Assembly (NCBI GenBank): GCA_903813345.2
Contig: CAIIXF020000007.1
Location: 17,781,564 to 17,845,563, forward strand
Origin: Owenia fusiformis
Taxonomy: Eukaryota > Annelida > Polychaeta > Sabellida > Oweniidae
Reading direction: 5' to 3'
DNA length: 64,000 nt
Both the position numbers and the translations under genes were made by a program. The notes beneath the pieces are model-generated. The model ran no database searches. It was not told the origin of the DNA and saw only the letters and a list, made by a program, of their open reading frames with translations. This document shows, piece after piece, positions 1 to 12,500 of the stretch. Position 1 is the stretch's first letter; every line of letters begins with the position of its first letter.

Positions 1-196
1 AGAATGTTTTTATTTTGTTTCTAAACAGTTGTGATTAAAGGATTTAAAGGTGTGAAGGTGTTGAAGGTGTTGTTTCCAAAGTTTAGGAAACAACGCCTGA
101 GTGGAATGGAGCAGCTACAATGCATTGAGTCTTAGGCTTAAATTCTTTTCACAAATTGCATTTTATCTATAAAATCATCTAAAAGGAACGAACTCA
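1..196 (-). other. Possible terminal exon and poly(A) signal of the Cys-rich gene
   Basis: A pyrimidine-rich acceptor (GTTCTTTTAG on the minus strand) at about 197-206 would, in the phase 0 left by exon 12, put TGA immediately in frame. AATAAA lies near 8-13 on the same strand. This fits a terminal exon holding just the stop codon and 3' UTR. The gene could equally continue beyond the window. Confidence 0.25.
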
Positions 197-368
197 CTAA
201 AAGAACACATTTTTAATGAAATATTTTGCTGTTTACTGTTTAACTAGTGACCTTGCATGTGTTATTGATATTTCACACACTGTTCATTATGTGAATCCTC
301 TGTTCGGATTGGTTGGAAGAGGACACACCTTGCCTAGCTATGTGTGAATAGATAATAAAGAATCTCAC

Positions 369-527
369 GGTATCTCGTTCACATTTATTTCCGTTTGCTA
401 ATTTATTTTTGCAGTCTTTGAACTTGTCCTGTACGTTCTCACAGAAAGACCACAGGCCACAGTCTTTATCCTCTTCGCATCCTCCACAGACCCCAGTTGT
501 GGATATACACACATTCTCCATGCATTG
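369..527 (-). CDS. Exon 12 of Cys-rich repeat gene: one 8-Cys module
   Basis: 53 codons, phase 0-0, acceptor TTTTAG and donor ACC|GTGAGA. It starts QCMENVCIS. If the donor were not used, the frame would run on 32 codons to a stop at about 273. A final exon may follow in 1-196, or further exons may lie outside the window. Confidence 0.75.
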
Positions 528-3500
528 CTAAAAGGTATGATAAATCATGATAGCATGCATCAAGATTTGATTCATTTACATACTGTATGTGTGTATAGTA
601 TGATGTATAGTATAGTATTAAATGATACAAACATCCATAAATATCATTTTTTTCATTTGAATAGTTTTTCTTAGATTTCGTACAGAATATATTAATTTTT
701 GATACCTCATCATCTGTACACTTTTTGCCATTTTCCAATAATCTTTTACACACTCGCGGAACATCAGGGGAGTTTTGCCCATGACAATACTCATCATATC
801 TACAGTTGAAGCTATCAGTACATTGTCCACATACACCATTACAGTGTCCATCGGCACATGCCTAAACCAACAATAAATCGACTCATTGAAACGAGCTTAT
901 CATTGGATAGGTTATAACTTGGTGCAATGTAGGAAGTTGTATCATTGAGTTTATGATATAAGTATTTATTCTATTTTCCAAAGTCGTAACCGTATCTTAA
1001 TGATGAGGGAGGGAATGTTAGACATATTTACGTCAGATCATTGTTTGGGATGATGGGGATTTATTTTTCCGATCAATTATGAATGACAATACCCTTGCTT
1101 GTTCTTTTTCTATTTGTGTTTTCACTTTTGGTCTCTATCCATATTTGGTTTTTGCTATACCTGTTTGCGACTGCATACGACTCCGACTTCTAATTTTACA
1201 ATACACTCGTTAGCCACGGATTGATCTTCGATACCATTGCAATATTGTGTACTGGGACACTGTTCGTCATATTTACAAGATCCGCAAAGACCATCACAGA
1301 TAGATGAAACACATTCCTAATATTAAACAAATCAATACGCATCATATTAACATAAACAATAACTGTCAGTGAAACTATTATTTAGCAAACAGCAGAACAG
1401 AATATTTTTCAAAATCATGGCCTACTGTTATTTAGGTCCTCAATGATTACCGATCAATGATGCTGGCGTACTGGTACTTTGTATGTTATAATGTTAGGTC
1501 AGATAAGAAATAAAATTCCTTGATAACCAATTATACATGCACAATATATATTATGCAATGGAGACCTTAAGTTGCACCAAAAGAAGGACTTGTTGAGCAC
1601 AGAGACAGTATATAAGTTTTGGTCATGCGAGATTTATCCACCTTTGAATGGATTGTTTTGCTGTGTTCATTTTACGGGGGTCTGACCCCTCCCTGCTGCC
1701 CGTTAGTGTTACGCTGCCTTCATTTATGATTTAACGCGAGGCCAACCCTTTCTATTTTAACTAAAAATGGTACTCAGGTACATTGCGAGGTGAATTTCAA
1801 AGACTTTCTTACATTTTAGCAATTTTTTGTCTGTTTGAGTCTACTAAATGGTGCTACATACAATGTAGGCATTATTGATGAGAAAGGGTGAATAAAAACA
1901 TACCAAATTTGTCATTATCTAATTATGTCATTATTTAAATAATAGTATGTGTTAGTGAATACAAATACCAACACTATCTGAAGAACATGCTGCACCCCGC
2001 TCTTTCTTATATGTGCATTGATTTCCTTCACAGTACTGCTCCGAAGGACATTCACTGTTACCAAAACAACTCGCACATCGTGAATCGATGCATATGTTGT
2101 CCAAGCATTCCTGAAAGCATTGAAGAGGATATATTGCTAGTCCTTCCATTTAGTTTTTGATCATTTCATCAAAATAATCTTGACTACTAACGTTATCATC
2201 ATTACACAGTCCCCCATTCGCAACTTTGTTGATGCATGCGTTTCCTTTCAAACGGTTGCAGTAGTCAGTCGGGTCACAGTCACTGTCTACTCTGCACTGA
2301 GCGCATTTTTGTTCTTCAACGATGCAAAATCCACCAAGGCAATGCTAAAGATAAAACATAAAATCATTTGAGTTACAGCTTCAACACGATCACCATCTTA
2401 AGACGAGCAATGGTTTAAATATACAATTACAAAGAACAGGATCTTAAGAGGTTCTGGACAAATCATTTGATTCTGGACTTGTCATATTTTTTTTTCAACG
2501 AAATCACATCCAAGGGTTGAATTTTTATTAGCTATTTAGAGAGTGAGTCCTGCCTAGTATTAATTTCAATAAAAAAGTTAAAATAGAACCCTATTTGAGA
2601 GTCAATCTAATACTTACATTACATTGATAAATTAAGGCAAATCCTGAAATATTTTTAAAGTGCATTTTTTTATGAAATATTATCCAGCAAGTATTTAAAT
2701 GAAACGGTCTTATTTAAATACAAATCATAACATGATATTTTTCATGAAACATTTTTCAATGAAATTCAATTGAAGGGTCAAGATAAAACGAGCTAATTTA
2801 GGTGAAAACCCTTACATGATGATGTGTTTTCATAACTTCTTTCATAAAATTCCATCAAGGGGTGAAGATAAAATGATCGAATTTAAGTGATTTAAGGATC
2901 ACGAGAATATGTTTTCTTTGATATTTTCTATGAAATCCCATCCAATGGTCAAGGTAAAATTTTGATTTTGATTTTGATTTGGTCACTTGTTCGAAAGATC
3001 CATATAAGGCCCATAGAACCATATAGGAACGTCATTTTGAATGTCACGTGATAGATCCATATAAGGCTTTTAGAACCATTTATGGAAAGATGAGGGAAGC
3101 CCCTGACACCTGTTTCACGATTTTTATGCACTTCATTATTGTACCGAAGTTTGCCGATTCGATTCGTCGTATTTCGGAATCCTGGTGACAATTTTATACT
3201 CCATTGGAGTATTTTTGACCTACTTCTTATGACGGAAATTCCCGAACCTTGTTCGGATTAATCCGGATTTTCTGACCTTCTTTATCTACCGAGATTTCAC
3301 GAGTTAACATTCGTCTCATTCCGGAATCCTGGTGACAATTTTATACTCCATTGGAGTATTTTTGATCTACTTTTTCTGGATTTTGCCCTACTTATTATAT
3401 CTTGACAACAAGCAAATCAAAAAGTTCGACATGAACGGGTCTCGATCAACTAACCTAGACTATGGAAGCCAGGCACGCTAACCATGAGGCCAACGAGCCA

Positions 3501-6500
3501 CCGATATGAAAGAACAAAAGTATTATATATTTATACCGAGCGTCAATTCAAAATGATCCTCACTTTTGTCTCCACTTAAATACGACTCTTCAGTTGTATC
3601 CAGAATAGTAGAACGCCTATGGCGCTAGTGAATAACCAAGTCCCATGTGAGTGGTTCGTATCCCTCCGTGATAAACTATTTTTGTTTTATTAAATACGAC
3701 AGAAAGGAGCAAGGTGTAGGTTGAAAACAAGACGTTAGTTTGTTTCAAAACAGTTTGGAAACATTAATCTCTGATAATTTAAGGTTTTCCACTCCTGAAG
3801 GGCCTCTAGATCTATGAAATTCAATAATCCACTCAGTAAAAATACGATTTCTCTGCAACCTGATGTCCAATCAAGATCATTCAAATATATATGTCTTCCT
3901 GACACGTTTGGGCGTCCGGGAATAAAATTGCTTGTGAAAACTATTTACAAAAGTGTTCCAGAGACCCTTATCTACTTGGCTAAGGTTTTATTTGAAGATA
4001 CATTGCCTTATTAGCAGGTAGAGGGGCATACAGAACACAGAAGCAAATGCTATGTTGAAAATTTTCTATATTTCAATTTGAACCTGTGTTTACATGTCAC
4101 ATAGGCCAGTATTTTATATGAGGATTATATGTACTTTCCTTGTTTACATGAACGTAAATCATTACATGAAATCTGCATTCTTCTGGGTTTAATCTGGGTT
4201 TGTATTGTCTTATTGGGGCTTTTCGACTTTAAAACAAACCCTACCTAAATGGATTGTGTCTCGGGAACGTTTTTGTAAATAGTTATTATAAACAATTCTG
4301 AAAGAATATCACATATTTTTGTCTTCCCGATTTCAGTCATGAATTACGTCAATTTCTCGTGCAAACATTGGGTAGACGTTGTCATAACCGGATGCCCGAA
4401 CGTGTCAGGAACATATAGATACTCGAATGATGTTGATTGAACATCAGGGTTGAGAGAAATCGTAATTTTACTGAGTGAGTTGTATCCAGTTGGAATCCCA
4501 GCGTAATGTTTTTAATTATATGGTTGTGCTTTGATTTTACGCTGAAAACATTTATAACTACGTCAACTTTATATTAAAACATTTATTATCTTTTCAGTTG
4601 TATTAAAATGTAAAATATGATATATGTCAGCTTATTGCTTTCTGGAGAACAGTCAAGGTTTAAATTTGGTACAATGAATCGGACACTCATGTAAATCGAC
4701 ATGGTTATAACATTGAACTCAATGCAGTAAATTAGTTATTTCTATGAATCACAGCGGGATTGGTTTCATTTTATATGATTGCCAACTCTGGCGGTTTTTT
4801 TTTGTAAATGCTTTTGACCGCTGTAAATGTGAAACTGATACAGTATTATTCAATTGTTTTATGTCTTGGTCACATTTGCTCCGATTTTCACTACGGCGCC
4901 CGGCCGATTGAGTATTGTGTTCAGAAATGTATTCAATTTTGAACAAAATACTCGCAGCAAATGTGATCCAGGCATTACACAGCGGTATTTCGAACATACT
5001 ATTGTTGCTTAACCACGACCTAGCCAATTTTAAAATCATACTCCTTATTTAAATCCAAGTAAACGATCAATGTCTAGGTATTTGGCGTTTGATGATACTA
5101 TGGCCCTTGGCGAATTATGATTAGATGAACCGAGGTCAACATTAATGTTTCTTGTACAAGGTCATCCCAAGGTCTAAGATAAATATTTAGGTATTTTACG
5201 TTTCAAGACCTTTGGACAAATTCGATTCAACGATGTATTAAAGTTAAAATGTATACAGAGATAAATAGAGGATATCCTATGATTTATGAGTGATATGATT
5301 TTTATCCACGAATGGATATGATATCTGCACGAGCGAGCGTAGCGAGAGAGTGCAGATATCAATATCCATGAGTGGATTAAAATCATATCACGAGTAAATC
5401 ATAGGATGTTCTTTTTATTCCATCGTTAAAGTCATCATCAGAATCGTCGGAAATTAAGTGATATATTTCGAATTTTCCAAACGATCCGGCGATGTTGACA
5501 CTAAGCCTCGTTTTGAGTCTGAAGTAGCAAAAATCCATAAACCATCGCATACGACGTCGTATGTCATGGCTAAAAAACCGTATGCTATGGTTAAGTGAAA
5601 ATTTGTCAAAAATATCATATTTTACCACTGATTACAAAAATACCGTTTTTATTTCCACATGTTATCCTATGAATATCATGCTAACTATGGAATAAAATAG
5701 GTTATCTCCTATCGTTTCCTTGTGTATACGTTTATGTCTCTGCGTAATAACGCAGATGCGAGCAGGTAGTTACCAATCTCACCACAAGGTGGCTCGTTCG
5801 GGTCAGATAGCATGGCGGGTATGGTAGAAAGTTCCCTTTAACTTAAAGTACATCTGTTTTCGTGGTTCAATTTTCATATCACCCTTAAAATGTATCTAAT
5901 AGCAATGCAATTAAAATATGTCCAGTGAACGAAAATGCAATACAAGAATAGATATTTCACTTTTTGTGATTTTGTAACAATGGGGTTATTTTTTGTATAT
6001 GTAACATGGTCATTTTCACATTTTATATTATTACTGTTCATATTAATCAATCCCTATTCATCTCAATATAACAGGTCCCTAAGTAGGTTGTTTGCAGTTT
6101 TACTCTTTTAATACCATGTTCACTTTTCACCTTGAGTTATTCAACTATGCAAACTGTGTCAGTTTTATATATCTATTGTTCCCCTATATGGTCTTTCTCA
6201 CTCACATGTAGCTGAGTTTGCATTGGGTGTTGGCTTGTCAGTAGTTGCTGTAAGAGTTCATGTTGTACATTACAGAGCATTGTATTTTAAACATTGAAGT
6301 TTGAAATATACTATTTTATATATATTTTAATTTGAAGTTCGAGTTTTTTTATTGCCACCCACGGGCCTTCCACACGCCCATTTACATATAACGCTTTGAA
6401 ACAACTTTAAAAAGTGAGCAATGTCAGTGTTGTGATAATAGAGAATTTTCGTTATAAGTTGTTTCAAAAACTTATACGTATACTTATAGTTTAAAGGGTC

Positions 6501-9500
6501 TTGTCGAACTAAAATCAATTCAAATTGATTTTCATAATCTGTACCAAGTGGGGCATAACTATTCCCGATATAGTCAAGCTTCATCATCAACTAGGGACTG
6601 CGAATACAATGTCCTTTGCTAGTGTCAATTATGAACACGATAAACTAAATTCTAGTTGACGGGTCCTTGTAGTGTACGATAAACAAGACCCTTTAAAGTG
6701 AATCACTACACGAACGAGTCGATCATTACAAAGTTCTCATGAAATTATAAGGTCAATTTTTAAGTTTTTACGTATAAAAGGGCCTTTATACGCAGATTAT
6801 AAACTTACAGAGTTGGATCTCCGCATAGTATATGTGTGGACCTACTGACCAGAATGGCTTATTAAAATTAATCGGCTGAATAGGCATAGTATCCAATCAA
6901 ATAGCTCGACTCATTCATTAGCTGAACTAATTCTCCCTTCGTTATTTCTACAAGGTGATTCAAAACGATCATCTACAAAAAATATATTTGAGAGTAGATA
7001 AATCTGTAAAACCCGTGTGCTATATCAGCCTATTTGATTCTAGAAAACACATATGACACAACTAAACATGCTTTACATCAAGGGGGTACGGATGGTATGC
7101 CATTGGCCCTTTTTATTACCTTCCTAGGAGATATTTCCCGACGAATTAGGAAATTATGAAACACCTTGTTTATTGGGTTTATAAGTATAAGTATACGTAT
7201 AAGTTTTTAAAAAACTTATAACGAAAATTCTCTAATAACGCCCCTCATACCTATTTATTACAGGTCGTGTAGACCATTGTTGCCTGATTTATAGCAAAAA
7301 CATTGACTTTTGCACGTTGATGATGATGATGATGATGATGATGCGCCTTTTATAATAGATCTCATATCTTAGAAGCGTATCAGTTCAAAAAATACTAGAA
7401 GACCTTACATATTTTGCCATGCACTGCGCCTATTCATTTGGCAATTCAGTTGTAAATTTTATCTTGAAAAAAATAAATCTTCCAAATTTTTTGAGTTTTC
7501 TTGCAGAAATCGCCTACCCCCCCCTCCATCCATTTTGTATGATCACAAGGCGTGATTTAAGCTGCTGATATTCTTCTTTAAACGAGTTGGATTTTCAAAA
7601 TCTATAAGTTGGACTCCCTTTATAGAAGCTTTGAACTGAATTTGCACTGCTTAATGCTGAAACTTTATTGTTTATCCATACATTTTAAGAAAAAATGTAT
7701 AAAAAAAGATGTTAAAGCCAAATGTTGCCCTAAAAATTCAGAAAATGTAAAAAATTTCGAATTTTCTATGTACAGGCCTTGTTGCCCCTTTAAGAAGCTT
7801 AATATGTAAATTATCTAATCAAACACTTCGTCCACCATTTTGAAACACTAATCAATCCAATCTGTGCTAGCGATTCATAGGGCGAGCCAGTGGGATATTT
7901 CCAGGGTTCATACACACCTGGAAATGTCAGGGAAATTGACTTGATTTTCCAAGTGCTGGAAATGTCAGGTAATTTTAAAATTAGGTCAAAAGGGCCAAAG
8001 ATGACCGGGAATTTTGAAACGGTAGACATGTCAGGGAAATGTCAGGGAAATTTGTATCAGTGTTGAAAAAATAATGTTCCAGAGATTAATGTTTCCAAAC
8101 TGTTTTGAAACAAACTAACGTCTTGTTTTCAACCTACACCTTGCTCCTTTCTGTCGTATTTAATAAAACAAAAATAGTATATCACGGAGGGATACGAACC
8201 ACTCACATGGGACTTGGTTATTCACTAGCGCCATAGGCGTTCTACTATTCTGGATACAACTGACGAGTCGTATTTAAGTGGAGACAAAAGTGAGGATCAT
8301 TTTGAATTGACGCTCGGTATAAATATATAATACTTTTGTTCTTTCATATCGGTGGCTCGTTGGCCTCATGGTTAGCGTGCCTGGCTTCCATAGTCTAGGT
8401 TAGTTGATCGAGACCCGTTCATGTCGAACTTTTTGATTTGCTTGTTGTCAAGATATAATAAGTAGGGCAAAATCCAGAAAAAGTAGATCAAAAATACTCC
8501 AATGGAGTATAAAATATAAGATTCCGGAATGAGACGAATGTTAACTCGTGAAATCTCGGTAGATAAAGTAGGTCAGAAAATCCGGATTAATCCGAACAAG
8601 GTTCGGGAATTTCCGTCATAAGAAGTAGGTCAAAAATACTCCAATGGAGTATAAAATTGTCACCAGGATTCCGAAATACGACGAATCGAATCGGCAAACT
8701 TCGGTACAATAATGAAGTGCATAAAAATCGTGAAACAGGTGTCAGGGGCTTCCCTCATCTTTCCATAAATGGTTCTAAAAGCCTTATATGGATCTATCAC
8801 GTGACATTCAAAATGACGTTCCTATATGGTTCTATGGGCCTTATATGGATCTTTCGAACAAGTGACCAAATCAAAATCAAAATCAAAATTTTACCTTGAC
8901 CATTGGATGGGATTTCATAGAAAATATCAAAGAAAACATATTCTCGTGATCCTTAAATCACTTAAATTCGATCATTTTATCTTCACCCCTTGATGGAATT
9001 TTATGAAAGAAGTTATGAAAACACATCATCATGTAAGGGTTTTCACCTAAATTAGCTCGTTTTATCTTGACCCTTCAATTGAATTTCATTGAAAAATGTT
9101 TCATGAAAAATATCATGTTATGATTTGTATTTAAATAAGACCGTTTCATTTAAATACTTGCTGGATAATATTTCATTAAAAAACGCACTTTAAAAATATT
9201 TCAGGATTTGCCTTAATTTATCAATGTAATGTAAGTATTAGATTGACTCTCAAATAGGGTTCTATTTTAACTTTTTTTATTGAAATTAATACTAGGCAGG
9301 ACTCACTCTCTAAAAAGCTAATAAAAATTCAACCCTTGGATGTGATTTCGTTGAAAAAAAAATATGACAAGTCCAGAATCAAATGATTTGTCCAGAACCT
9401 CTTAAGATCCTGTTAAAGGAGAAAGTGTCGGAAATAAGTTATATGAATATGTTATACATGTATGAACGCCAATTGGAAATATGGAGTCAGTACAATATAT

Positions 9501-12500
9501 ATCGTACCTGATCTTCACTACATGACCCACCTTGGTCAGCCATCTTCGTGCACTTGTTGGCAGTAAAGGGATCACTAATAAAATCACAAAAGTGTCCTGC
9601 TTGACAACCAATCTCAAGAGAACATTCCGAACATAAATTGTTGTCACATACGCTGCTTTTGCACACCTGTTAGAAAGAAGCATAAGCTAACATCATTATA
9701 TGCAATGTAACGGAAACAATAATAGAGAATAATCACCAATCTGCATAATCCCATAGTACAATCCAATAAAACACTTATCAATACATTATTTCATTGAAAC
9801 CAAACATGGTTCTATGCATATTAGGTATTTTAGAGGTTCTTTCACTTGCTATTTGGACGAATATGAATCGTCAGCCACTAGCAATATTAAAAGTGTAAAC
9901 AGACGCCATGGCAAGTGGAAACCAAAAGTCAACGTCAATGTAAATGGGGTTAAAAAATGTGCAGAACTGTCAAAACGAGACACATATAAAATAAACCTAA
10001 CAACAATTACTTACGGATTCTTTGCTACACTTGGCTCCTATTTCCTTACGTGGTTTACAATAAATTGATGCATTACAGTACTGATCAGTTTGACAGTCAG
10101 CATCATTAATGCATTCACTACAAGTGCGTCCTACACACATATCAGTTGAACACTCGGAGTTCTCATAGCAAGTCATGCCCAACGACTTGACTCGTTGACA
10201 TGTGTTGGGCCGTTCAGCAACGTTTATAAATGAACAGAAATATCCAGTGGCACAATCATTATGATTTCTGCAATCACTACATAAGTCATTCACACATGCC
10301 TCCGACAAGCAATTGTCATTCGTAGAACACAATTCTCCAAAGGGTAGTTTTGGTTCACATTTGCTTGGCTGAGCTGTATCAGCAAGACTTTTACAATAGT
10401 GTTCATCGGGGCAATCCAAATGTGTACTACAGCTGGAACACAGTCCAACAACACAATGCAATCCATTGCTGCATTCGTAATCAAATTTACATCCATTTCC
10501 GAATGGTTTTGTTGTTTTGCAGGTGTTTATGTTTGGAGAAGATGGGACAAGATCACAATATTCATCTATGCCACAGTCAGATGTGTTTTGACATTCAACA
10601 CAGATTTGCCTCACACATATGTTACTTAAACATTCAGATTCAGATTCACAATCACTACCATTATCCTTTCTTTTAAAACATTCATTGTGTGTTATATTCT
10701 CTCCAACACTTCTACAATAGCTTTCTGGTGTGCAATCAGAATGAGTCCTACATTCGGCACACAAATTATCGACGCAATATAGACCAAGGCATGCTTCGTT
10801 AGTCTCACATGGTTTTCCCACACCAGTTGCTACTTCACATGTGTTAACACCATCTATATTGACCATACAATATTCACCTGTTGGACAGTCCTGTGAATCC
10901 AAACACTCGGTACATACATTTGAAACGCACGAACCTGATACGCACACAGTTTCTTCATTGCAACTTGATCCCATCGAGGCTTTCGGAACACACATAGTTG
11001 GAATCCTAGTGCTTCCTAAATTCTTGCAATATGATCCAGTCCTGCAGTTGATATCAGAATCACATTGACCGCACAATTCATTGTGGCAGAATGTCGTTAC
11101 ACATTCTTCATTAAATGAACATGAAGAACCAAATCCTATTTTTTGAGTACATACATTTGGGAAGTTTTTACAAAATTGTCCCCTTCCACAGTCAGAATGG
11201 TATTGACAGTTTCCACATTGATTATTAATACATCTGTCCTTACACTCATAGTTCAATTCACATACTGATCCTATTTCCTTCATAGTTTCGCAAGTATAGG
11301 TAAGTGTTGTGTCACAAAATTCATTTGTGTCACAATCGGACGAATCATTGCATTCACGGCAAATGTTTTGAATACACCTTTTGGAAATACAGTCAATGTC
11401 AATGTTACACGAACCTCCATTTGGTTTAATAGATTGACATACACCTTTTGCATCACACAGTTGCCCAAGGTCACATTCTTCTGATGTCAGGCACTGTATG
11501 CAGATATCTCCTATACATCGTCCAGATATGCATTCATTATCACCGACACATTGTAGGGAATTAGCAAGCTTATCCGAGCAGATATTAGGGACAAGTATAT
11601 CTCTTTGATTTTCACAGAATTGGTTACTTGGACAGTTTGAATCATCTCTGCATTGTGAACAAATCTGATCTATACATGATAAACCACCATTACATGCGTT
11701 ATCCGTAGTACATGTTTGTCCCAATGTTCGTTTTGGTTTACAATTATTTCCACCCTTTGGTGTAATATCACAATATTCCCCGCCAGAACAATCACTCGAT
11801 TTGCTACATTCTACGCAAACATTCGATATACACCTTTTAGTTATACATGGTCTGTCGTTTACGCAGTTGGAAGCAATTGCAATGGCTGATAAACAGACTG
11901 TTGGCAATGTTTGACTATTTATGTTTCTACACACTGAACCAGGCTCACAATCTAAATCAGAACTACACTTCCCACAGAGGCCATTGTGACATTGTCCACC
12001 TCGACATTCCTCATTGATGGCACATGCATGTCCGAATTTCACAGTTGGTGTGCAAATGTTTGGAAGACTAGGTGAATTGATGTTTTTACAAAAGTGCCTT
12101 TTGCCACAGTCAGTATGAGCTTTGCAGTTGCCACAAATGTTTTCTATACATATGCCCCTGCATTCACTGTCAGCTTGACATGCTGAACCTATATCCATTT
12201 GAGGCTGGCAACTATATGCAGCTTGGACGTCTGTTGTATTGCAGTACTCCTGTGGTCCACAATGACTCGAATCTTTACATTCACTGCATATTCCATTGCC
12301 ACATTTTTCTGATTTGCATTCTTGATCTGTTATACAAGATGCTCCATTTTGCCACAAAGGCTGGCACATGTTGCTTTTGTTGCACATATGGTCGTCATCG
12401 CATTCATCAGATGAAATGCATTCTTTGCACACATTATCTTTGCATATGTCAGACGTGCATTCTCTATCATTGATACAAGGACTTGAGCTTTTCTTTTTAC

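Larger units (their letters stand above)
2435..9414. mobile_element. 7-kb element with 1.34-kb terminal inverted repeats
   Basis: The left arm (2435-3773) and right arm (8080-9414) are near-identical inverted copies, with scattered substitutions and one short block difference near 3324-3340 versus 8513-8521. Outermost bases are AACAGG...CCTGTT, flanked by AAAG on both sides, a possible 4-bp target duplication. The 4.3-kb spacer has no recognisable protein; it holds other repeats (3829-4478, 4861-4975, 5274-5407, 6438-7235, 7575-7800). The insertion lies wholly in the intron between exons 8 and 7 of the Cys-rich gene. An 80-residue frame present in both arms is not convincing coding sequence. 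Confidence 0.75.

Noticed and set aside
2949-3191. 80-residue open frame also found identically at 8657-8899
   Set aside because: It is the same DNA in the two inverted arms. The frame has no domain and repeats of one word (KIKIKIL) at its end reflect low-complexity DNA.
3438-3512. Functional tRNA gene
   Set aside because: Box A and B-like words are present, but the acceptor arms do not pair and the block is inside a repeat arm.
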